A DNA stretch of 6,033 nt from Fidelibacterota bacterium (GTDB lineage Bacteria > Fidelibacterota > Marinisomatia > Marinisomatales > UBA8229), in assembly GCA_003535775.1 (NCBI GenBank), contig DPYO01000044.1, positions 1 to 6,033 of the forward strand, written 5' to 3'. The translations under genes were made by a program, and so were the position numbers. Positions 1 to 5,439 of the stretch are shown here, in pieces. Under the pieces are notes generated by a model that worked only from the letters and a program-made list of their open reading frames with translations, was not told the DNA's origin and ran no database searches. Each line of letters begins with the position of its first letter. The stretch's first letter is position 1.

Positions 1-416
1 CGGGAGAGAGAATTGCTGCAGAAAATGCAATGGATTATCTAGGGGGTTTTGCGCTGGGATTGGATTTAACAGACAGGACACTTCAGAAGGAATTGAAAGA
101 GAGGAAACTGCCATGGTTTTTGGCAAAATCATTTAAAAATTCAGCAGTGGTTTCAACTTTTTTTCAGCCGGACATGGGAAATTGGACAGAAACGTTTTGG
201 CTGAAAATAAACGGCAATGTAGTTCAGAAGGGGCAAATGGATGATATGGTGTTTGATATTCCTTTTCTAATTGAATTTTTATCCAGCCGATTACCCCTTT
301 TAGAAGGCGATATAGTGTTTACTGGAACTCCTGAAGGAGTGGGAACGGTAGAAAAGGGAGATGTTCTGGAGTTGGGATTGGGAGAATCGGTACTGAAAAC
401 AATACGATTTAGGTAA
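1..416 (+). CDS. Fumarylacetoacetate hydrolase (FAH) family protein, C-terminal part (5' end outside window)
   Basis: Only the last 137 or so residues are present. The reading frame is open from base 3 and the gene begins upstream of the window, so the ATG at 30 is internal. The sequence follows the core of the FAHD1/acylpyruvase branch: AMDYLGGFALGLDLTDR (the Asp encoded at 63-65 matches the metal-binding Asp of the family), then LPWFLAKSF with the conserved active-site Lys, then EGDIVFTGTPEGVG, the hallmark TGTPxGVG loop, near the end. Family members are soluble Mg/Mn-dependent enzymes that cleave or decarboxylate C-C bonds in acylpyruvates, oxaloacetate or aromatic ring-fission products. 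The exact substrate cannot be told from this fragment, and the metal-binding Glu pair lies outside the window. The stop TAA at 414-416 overlaps the tail of the convergent phosphatase gene by 8 bases. Family confidence is high; substrate is undetermined. Confidence 0.5.
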   Translation, partial: GERIAAENAMDYLGGFALGLDLTDRTLQKELKERKLPWFLAKSFKNSAVVSTFFQPDMGNWTETFWLKINGNVVQKGQMDDMVFDIPFLIEFLSSRLPLLEGDIVFTGTPEGVGTVEKGDVLELGLGESVLKTIRFR

Positions 417-1206
417 ACGTCCTTAATTCCTGAGAAGTATAAGCTTCAAGAAAAGGATGGAGGGCCCCATTTGTAGCCAGGATATTATCATTATAGATTG
501 AAAAGGGTTTTCCATCCATTCGGGTGACTGTGCCTCCTGCCTCTGTTAAAATAAGATAACCAGCCGCCGTATCCCAGGGGTGCAAATCAAATTCCCAGAA
601 TCCATCTACTATTCCCATGGCTACATGGCATAAATCTACTGAAGCTGCTCCGAGCCTGCGCACTCCCTGCGTTTTATCAGTTAATATTTGAAATAATCTC
701 ATGTTTGTCTTCCATTTGTCATTATGATCATATCCAAAACCTGTTACGAGCAACGAATCAATAAGTGATGATACGTTGGATACATTGATCGGAGATCCAT
801 CACAAGTGGCTCCCTGCCCCTTTAGCGCGGTAAATAGCCTTTTTGCGGGCAATTCTAATACGATTCCTACAAGTGGTTTGCTTTTGTGAAAAACACCGAT
901 GGATACCGCAAATGAAGGGTATCCATGAACAAAATTTGTGGTACCATCCAATGGATCAATGACCCATTGATAATCAGCATCAGGAAAAGAGGGGCCTGAT
1001 TCTTCGGTCAGAATTCCATGCTTGGGAAATTCTGCGTGAATTATTGAACAAATTAATTCCTCTGATTCTTTATCAGTTTTGGTCACAAGATCCGTTTTAC
1101 CTTTATAATCAGGTATCCTGGGTTTATCCAGTGCAAATAAAATCAATTCTGCAGCTGATTTACCAGCGCGAATGGCCACATCATGGATGTGGTTAAGGTC
1201 AGGCAT
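409..1206 (-). CDS. Inositol monophosphatase family protein (SuhB-like)
   Basis: This 265-residue protein has the normal length for the family, which contains soluble Mg-dependent, Li-sensitive phosphatases acting on inositol-1-phosphate and related sugar phosphates. The motifs appear in order: GKTDLVTKTD (35-45), the TEES metal-binding acidic cluster (67-70), the signature WVIDPLDGTTNFVHG (81-95) with metal ligands D84 and D87, RRLGAASVDLCHVAMG (183-198), and WDTAAG (211-216) with the third metal Asp, D212. All catalytic residues are present, so the enzyme should be active. I chose the start MPDLNHIHD at 1206 because the family normally begins about there. A longer in-frame extension to 1392 encodes no family sequence and only reads the symporter gene out of frame. 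The ATG shares its A with the symporter TAA (TAATG), and no good Shine-Dalgarno precedes it, so translation is probably coupled. SuhB also acts in rRNA antitermination in E. coli; whether this protein does is unknown. Confidence 0.5.
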   Translation of the reverse strand: MPDLNHIHDVAIRAGKSAAELILFALDKPRIPDYKGKTDLVTKTDKESEELICSIIHAEFPKHGILTEESGPSFPDADYQWVIDPLDGTTNFVHGYPSFAVSIGVFHKSKPLVGIVLELPAKRLFTALKGQGATCDGSPINVSNVSSLIDSLLVTGFGYDHNDKWKTNMRLFQILTDKTQGVRRLGAASVDLCHVAMGIVDGFWEFDLHPWDTAAGYLILTEAGGTVTRMDGKPFSIYNDNILATNGALHPFLEAYTSQELRTFT

Positions 1207-1208
1207 TA
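1204..1208 (-). other. TAATG stop/start overlap (translational coupling site)
   Basis: On the minus strand the symporter stop TAA (1208-1206) shares one base with the phosphatase start ATG (1206-1204). The 20 bases upstream of the ATG contain no clear Shine-Dalgarno, so terminating ribosomes probably re-initiate here. The arrangement fixes the phosphatase start and indicates a shared transcript. The overlap is seen directly; coupling is inferred. Confidence 0.5.
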
Positions 1209-2765
1209 TTTCTGATAAGGTGTATGCTTTTGAGAAAAATAAGTTTGGGTCATTTTCTTCAGTGCTGTTGAGAGGAAGATAATGGCAATTAAATTTGGAA
1301 ATGTCATGAATCCTAAAGCGGCATCTCCAAATGCCCAAATGGCTTCCAATTCTGCAATGGCACCGATGAAAACAAAAAGGAGGAATATCCATTTATACGG
1401 CATGATGGCCTTACGTCCAAATAAGTAAACCGCAGAACGATCACCGTAGAATGACCAGCTAATCGCAGTTGATACAGCAAAAAGTAATACGGAAATTGTT
1501 ACAATTTTATCCCCGTAACTGAAAATAAAACCCAAGCCCTCTTTAAATGCATATGACGTTAAGAGACTACTGTTAAATAACCCCACATTAAGTATGTCTT
1601 TAATATGAGGCAAATTTTGATCAGTAATATTCATGTAGAATTGTGTGTGCTGCCAGGCACCGGTTATGATGATAACTAGACCTGTAAGCGTACAGATTAT
1701 GATTGTATCGATAAAGGGTCCTAACATGGCTACGGAACCCTCACGGATAGGATATTTTGTTTTGGCAGTTGAGTGAGCGATCGCTGCGCTTCCTTGTCCT
1801 GCTTCATTAGAATATAGACCTCGTTTAATTCCCCACAGCATTGTGAGCAATATTCCACCACCGGTTCCAGCGATAGTTGCAGGTGGATTGAACGCCATTT
1901 TAAATATTAATGCAAAGCTTGATCCAATTTTATCGAAATTGACAAGAATTATAATTAAAGCAAAGAGTACGTAAATAACGCCCATTATGGGAGCTAGGAA
2001 ACTGGTGACGTGACCAATTCTCTTAATTCCACCAATGATGACCATTCCGATAATTCCTACTAGAATAACGCCGTTGATCACTTGCTGGATGGATAATTCG
2101 AATCCAGTCCACATATGATGTTTTAGGGTAAGGAAATGTTGTGTACCTAATACTTGGGATACTTCCGAATAAATTTGATCAGAAACCGTGAAAGCTTGAA
2201 TGGCATTTCCAGTGGCAAAAGAGCATATAATTGCAAATGAAGCAAAGGCCACAGCCATCCAACGCCAATTGCGGCCCATTCCGGACTCAATTGTATACAT
2301 GGGTCCTCCAGCGGTTAAACCATCGCTACCTATTTCCCTGTATTTTAATGATAGTGAGCTTTCTGCGAATTTTAGTGTTGTACCGAAAAAAGCAGTGACC
2401 CACATCCAAAAGATTGCTCCCGGACCGCCATAATATAGTGCGGTGGCTACACCGGCAATATTTCCGATTCCCACCGTGGCAGATAGAGCCGTCGTCAACG
2501 CGCGAAAATGATTTAAATCCCCTTCATCTTCCGGATCATCGTAAATACCGCGAGTAACATTTACTCCGTGTTTAAAATATTTTAATTGTGGAAAGCCCAG
2601 CTTGATCGTGACGAATATTCCAGTTCCCACCAATGCGATAACCATGAGTGGGATCGGGGAGAATGATGGAAATGACCAAATTCCTTCATAAAATTCTACC
2701 CCAAAGATGGCTAAAATAAGTAAAATGACCGCGAATGAAATAATTCCTGCCTTTGATCTGTCCAT
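1206..2765 (-). CDS. Alanine/glycine:cation symporter (AGCS family, sodium:alanine symporter)
   Basis: This 519-residue polytopic inner-membrane protein should import alanine or glycine together with Na+ (or H+), as known for the AGCS family. An N-terminal hydrophobic helix (about 7-23) is followed by some ten further hydrophobic segments. Family blocks appear in order: ALSATVGIGNIAGVATAL (93-110), the glycine-rich GGPGAIFWMW segment (113-122) leading to KFAESSLSLKYRE (132-144), TAGGPMYTIE (151-160), GLYSNEAGQGSAAIAHSTA (316-334), GPFIDTIIICTLTG (349-362), and FSTAISWSFYGDRSAVYLFG-like sequence at 429-449 (here AVSTAISWSFYGDRSAVYLFG). Length and motif order match intact family members, with no sign of truncation. 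The start is supported by a strong Shine-Dalgarno 5 bases upstream. The gene is first in a two-gene minus-strand unit with the phosphatase, probably transcribed from the AT-rich spacer at 2766-2900. The exact amino acid and coupling ion are not readable from sequence. Confidence 0.5.
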   Translation of the reverse strand: MDRSKAGIISFAVILLILAIFGVEFYEGIWSFPSFSPIPLMVIALVGTGIFVTIKLGFPQLKYFKHGVNVTRGIYDDPEDEGDLNHFRALTTALSATVGIGNIAGVATALYYGGPGAIFWMWVTAFFGTTLKFAESSLSLKYREIGSDGLTAGGPMYTIESGMGRNWRWMAVAFASFAIICSFATGNAIQAFTVSDQIYSEVSQVLGTQHFLTLKHHMWTGFELSIQQVINGVILVGIIGMVIIGGIKRIGHVTSFLAPIMGVIYVLFALIIILVNFDKIGSSFALIFKMAFNPPATIAGTGGGILLTMLWGIKRGLYSNEAGQGSAAIAHSTAKTKYPIREGSVAMLGPFIDTIIICTLTGLVIIITGAWQHTQFYMNITDQNLPHIKDILNVGLFNSSLLTSYAFKEGLGFIFSYGDKIVTISVLLFAVSTAISWSFYGDRSAVYLFGRKAIMPYKWIFLLFVFIGAIAELEAIWAFGDAALGFMTFPNLIAIIFLSTALKKMTQTYFSQKHTPYQK

Positions 2766-2770
2766 GGCTT

Positions 2771-2777
2771 CCTTCCT
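2771..2777 (-). promoter_or_regulatory. Shine-Dalgarno of the symporter gene
   Basis: The minus strand reads AGGAAGG, then AAGCC (5 bases), then the ATG at 2765. This is a strong match to the anti-SD of 16S rRNA at a usable distance and supports the assigned start. Confidence 0.5.
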
Positions 2778-2846
2778 GCAAAGTTTGAAATATAATTTGC
2801 TTGTTCTACGAAATTGTTATAAAAATCAAGCCATAAAATGAGTATA

Positions 2847-2863
2847 TTTTTTTATTAAAAAAA
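2847..2863. repeat. T7-ATT-A7 inverted tract in the divergent spacer
   Basis: Seven T, then ATT, then seven A form a near-perfect inverted repeat, lying 82 bases from the symporter ATG and 37 bases from the propeller ATG. It could act as curved DNA, an UP-like element or a weak bidirectional hairpin. It has no GC stem, so it is not a convincing intrinsic terminator. It may be simple AT-rich drift. Confidence 0.5.
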
Positions 2864-2888
2864 CTGAATTATCACTTCCATATATTTA

Positions 2889-2894
2889 AAGAGG
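2889..2894 (+). promoter_or_regulatory. Shine-Dalgarno of the beta-propeller gene
   Basis: AAGAGG is followed by six bases and the ATG at 2901. It is a good ribosome-binding site. It is the only clear one in the right-hand operon, in keeping with coupled translation of the following genes. Confidence 0.5.
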
Positions 2895-2900
2895 AAAAGT

Positions 2901-4013
2901 ATGCAAAACATTGCGAAACAGTTTATTTATATTTTTAGCCTATTGTTAATTTTAACATGTGAAGATAAAAAAGCACCAACATTAAATAAGATTTATATAG
3001 CCTACCAAGGTACAGAAAAAGTTGGTGTATTAAACGGAGAGACAGGTGAAATTATTAGAGAAGTTGATGTAAATATTTCACCTATGGGTGACAATCCCCA
3101 TTATATTGTAATTGATGAGGTCAACAATTTTTGGTATGTAACACTTCTTGAGTCTGGATATGTACTTAAATATGATTTAATTACAGATGAATTAATATCA
3201 TCAATAAAAATAGGAAATATGCCCGCTCTCATGGAGATAGATACAGAAAATAATTATCTTTATGTTTCCCGTTTTATGCCGATGATGGGGATGGAAACCT
3301 CATCAACTTATGTACACAGAATTCATACTGTGACTTTGGTAAAAGATAGCATTGATGTAGGAGCATCTTCTCCCCATGGAATTGCATTAAGCAATGATGG
3401 AAGCACTCTATGGGTTGCCAGCAATCAATCATCTCATTTTTTCAAGATTGAAACTTCCCGTTTCAATGAAGATGGATACCAACCAGACAATTATAAAATT
3501 GATGAAAGTGTTCAAGACAGTTATAATTTTAATGATGGTACCTATGAACCTTTGGAGCTTGTACTTAATTCTAATGGTCAGGAGTTATTCATTAGCTGTT
3601 CAGACATGATGATCAATGAGATTCGCTCTTTTTCAACGGAAAGCGGCGCTCTTTCAAATGTGTTTGAACTTGACATGACTGGTAGGCAGCCCTGGCACAT
3701 TGTTATTGATCCTGTGCAAAGTATTTTGTATAGCGCTAATAGAATGGGAAATACGGTGTCCGTTGTTGATCTTAACTCCGATGAAATAACTTATATTCTG
3801 GATGACACAATGAACATGCCTCATGGAATTGGAATTTCATCCGATGGTTCAAGAGTATTTGTTACCAGCAGTGCCATGATGGGTGGCGGTGCGAGTTATC
3901 TACATGTTATTGACACATCGACAAATACGGTGATAAATAACTTCAATTTAGGAACAGATGTGACTGCAGCAGGATTGGCCGTGATGCAGGGCACATGTTC
4001 AAATTGTGATTAA
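2901..4013 (+). CDS. Lipoprotein seven-bladed beta-propeller (YVTN/YncE-like) with Met-rich loops
   Basis: This 370-residue exported protein has a lipoprotein-type signal: K6, a hydrophobic stretch (8-18) and ILTC ending at C20, followed by acidic EDKK. Thr at -1 is atypical for a lipobox, so lipidation is likely but not certain. The rest is repeats of about 45 residues, which I read as seven blades starting near residues 30, 65, 107, 157, 216, 263 and 306. Blade starts share a Pro-(His) turn: NPHYIVID (65-72), SPHGIALS (157-164), QPWHIVID (263-270) and MPHGIGIS (306-313). They continue with typical YVTN-type strands such as SDGSTLWVAS and NTVSVVDL. The last strand (AAGLAVM, 356-362) probably closes the ring. 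Met-rich loops recur (MPMMGM 126-131, MM 236-237, M282, MM 326-327). The protein ends in CSNCD, a CXXC without the His needed for heme c. No catalytic site is recognisable; the family binds diverse ligands, and a role as binding partner of the downstream cytochrome is inferred from gene order. Confidence 0.5.
   Translation: MQNIAKQFIYIFSLLLILTCEDKKAPTLNKIYIAYQGTEKVGVLNGETGEIIREVDVNISPMGDNPHYIVIDEVNNFWYVTLLESGYVLKYDLITDELISSIKIGNMPALMEIDTENNYLYVSRFMPMMGMETSSTYVHRIHTVTLVKDSIDVGASSPHGIALSNDGSTLWVASNQSSHFFKIETSRFNEDGYQPDNYKIDESVQDSYNFNDGTYEPLELVLNSNGQELFISCSDMMINEIRSFSTESGALSNVFELDMTGRQPWHIVIDPVQSILYSANRMGNTVSVVDLNSDEITYILDDTMNMPHGIGISSDGSRVFVTSSAMMGGGASYLHVIDTSTNTVINNFNLGTDVTAAGLAVMQGTCSNCD
4006..4013 (+). 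other. Eight-base overlap of propeller stop and cytochrome GTG start
   Basis: GTGATTAA holds both the start GTG (4006-4008) of the heme protein and the stop TAA (4011-4013) of the propeller gene. No clear Shine-Dalgarno lies before it. Upstream in the heme-protein frame a TGA at 3982 is met after seven codons without an ATG, GTG or TTG. The next in-frame ATG, at 4081, would remove the lipoprotein signal. GTG is therefore the best start, probably reached by re-initiation. Confidence 0.5.
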
Positions 4014-5436
4014 ATCACTAAATAAAACTTTAAATGGTATATTTATAATTTGTTTTATTTCTTGTGATAATGGGAATGACATGCAAATTACTATTCCGCC
4101 CGATCCACCACCAATTCAGGAATCATTCAAAATTACTGATTTTGAATCTGCAGAAACGTGTAAACAATGTCATCCAAATCACTATGAAGAGTGGTCTGGT
4201 TCAATGCATGCATATGCATTAAAAGATCCAGTCTGGTTTGCTTTACATTCAAAAGAACAAACACATTTTCAAGAAAATGAGAATTTTGATCTTGGTCAAT
4301 TTTGTATTATGTGTCACTCCCCGATTGCTTTTTTAACAAATACGATTCCTGATCCAGCTTCATTAACCCTTGAATCTTCAAGTGAACTATCCTCACAAAT
4401 TAGAGAAGGCGTTACATGCAGTTCCTGCCATGCTGTTACATATGCTTCACCAACAACTAATGTCAATTCGAATGAAGGGACTCTTGATGGGATAGAATAT
4501 TTTTTTCATACTGATACTGTTAATCATATCAAGTATGGACCTATTGAAGATCCAATTGCTTCTTCGTATCATCAATCAGAGTTTAATCCCCTGTATCGTG
4601 AATCAGAATATTGTATGGGATGTCACAATTTGACTATTGATGGAATTGGTGCAGAGATGACATTCGACGAATGGAGTGGTACCGCATATCAAGCGATGGG
4701 ATTTGAATGTCAAACCTGTCATATGGAATCCTATTCTGGGTATGCTGTAGACATAAATATTGAACCAGATGCACCTTTTAGAGATAACTTACACAGGCAC
4801 AACTTTGCAGGTATTGACCAGACACTAACGGATTTTGGGGAAGAAGATGCCCAGGCTGAAGCAATTTATCAATTGCTTTCAACAGCAGCAGATATCGCTA
4901 TTGTTTCTGAAGTACCACAATATGTTTATGAAAGTGACACTCTGTTAGTTCAGGTTGGTATAACAAATAATGCAGGACATAATTTACCCACTGGTGTCAC
5001 ATTTTCACGGCAGCTCTGGTTGGAAGTATTAGTCAACTCGGGAGAAAATACCTTTTATAGAAGCGGGCACTTAAATAACAATAAGGATTTGTATGATTTT
5101 TATATAGACCCTTTAGAAGAAGAGGACCCGGATCTTATTATTTTTAATACCGTTCTTTATGATGCTGAAGGCGACTCGGGTCTTAGGAATGTATCAGTAG
5201 AAAGAATGGCTTATATGAGTGATTACACAATTCCAACAAATGGTTCAAAAATAGTTACTTATGAAATACCTATTCCTGAAAATATGTCTAATTCTTTAAA
5301 ATTTTCAGCAAGACTTCGTTTTCGTGCGCTTCCACCATTTTTTCTCCGTGAACTTGTACCGGGAGCTGATGAGACAAAGCTTACAATTTTTGATCTTGAT
5401 TCTATATCTATAGAAATCCCAATAATTCAAGACTAA
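4006..5436 (+). CDS. Pentaheme c-type cytochrome lipoprotein (cytochrome c554-like) with C-terminal beta domain
   Basis: This 476-residue exported heme protein is presumably an electron carrier or redox enzyme in the cell envelope. The signal has K3 and K7, a hydrophobic core (11-18) and the lipobox FISC, with C20 followed by DNGND; a proline-rich linker (31-36) comes next. Five CXXCH motifs each predict one covalent heme c: CKQCH (52-56), CIMCH (100-104), CSSCH (138-142), CMGCH (203-207) and CQTCH (235-239). The context of the first (ETCKQCHPNHYEEWSGSMHA) and the EWSGTAYQAMGFECQTCHM stretch fit the cytochrome c554/multiheme family; H68 and H189 are likely distal ligands, with H263/H265 (LHRHNFAG) also candidates. 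Residues about 304-476 are beta-rich and heme-free, with NNAGHNLPTG (321-330) and YRSGHL, a module I know from other multiheme cytochromes. The start is GTG, overlapping the propeller gene by 8 bases; the next gene follows 3 bases later. Electron donor, acceptor and any catalysis are unknown. Confidence 0.5.
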   Translation: MIKSLNKTLNGIFIICFISCDNGNDMQITIPPDPPPIQESFKITDFESAETCKQCHPNHYEEWSGSMHAYALKDPVWFALHSKEQTHFQENENFDLGQFCIMCHSPIAFLTNTIPDPASLTLESSSELSSQIREGVTCSSCHAVTYASPTTNVNSNEGTLDGIEYFFHTDTVNHIKYGPIEDPIASSYHQSEFNPLYRESEYCMGCHNLTIDGIGAEMTFDEWSGTAYQAMGFECQTCHMESYSGYAVDINIEPDAPFRDNLHRHNFAGIDQTLTDFGEEDAQAEAIYQLLSTAADIAIVSEVPQYVYESDTLLVQVGITNNAGHNLPTGVTFSRQLWLEVLVNSGENTFYRSGHLNNNKDLYDFYIDPLEEEDPDLIIFNTVLYDAEGDSGLRNVSVERMAYMSDYTIPTNGSKIVTYEIPIPENMSNSLKFSARLRFRALPPFFLRELVPGADETKLTIFDLDSISIEIPIIQD

Positions 5437-5439
5437 TCC

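Larger units (their letters stand above)
2766..2900. promoter_or_regulatory. Divergent intergenic region, presumed promoters for both units
   Basis: This is the only non-coding gap of note in the window: 135 bases, strongly AT-rich, between two divergently oriented start codons. Both transcription units must start here or be read through from outside, and the divergent layout makes local promoters likely. Several TATAAT-like hexamers occur (for example around 2791-2796 and 2819-2824 on the plus strand), and a loose TTGCTT-N15-TATAAA pair spans about 2798-2824. In such AT-rich DNA these matches are weak, and I cannot assign a transcription start. I saw no Bacteroides-type TAnnTTTG box with exact spacing. 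The region assignment is firm; individual promoter elements are not. Confidence 0.5.

Noticed and set aside
30..32. ATG at 30 as the start of the FAH-family gene
   Set aside because: The frame is open upstream to the window edge and the residues before it (GERIAAENA) fit the family, so the Met is internal.
109..150. Lys after AKSF in the FAH-family protein, where many bacterial members have Asp
   Set aside because: Other family members vary at this site, and the catalytic Lys and TGTPxGVG loop are intact, so it is not evidence of a changed or dead enzyme.
1207..1392. In-frame N-terminal extension of the phosphatase (62 more residues, from an ATG at 1392)
   Set aside because: The extra residues read the symporter C-terminal coding region in another frame, have a Cys/His/Arg-rich random look and no family similarity. 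The start at 1206 gives the normal length and a TAATG junction.
2200..2433. Plus-strand open frame of 77 codons
   Set aside because: It lies entirely antisense within the symporter gene and has no recognisable protein features or start signal.
3394..3609. Plus-strand open frame of 71 codons
   Set aside because: Out-of-frame shadow inside the propeller gene.
3996..4010. CSNCD at the propeller C-terminus as a heme-c site
   Set aside because: The His that must follow CXXC is replaced by Asp, and the protein ends there.
4203..4220. Inverted repeat AATGCAT-GCAT-ATGCATT
   Set aside because: It lies inside the cytochrome coding sequence (residues around SMHAYAL, a conserved family stretch), so the palindrome is most likely a product of the codons used.
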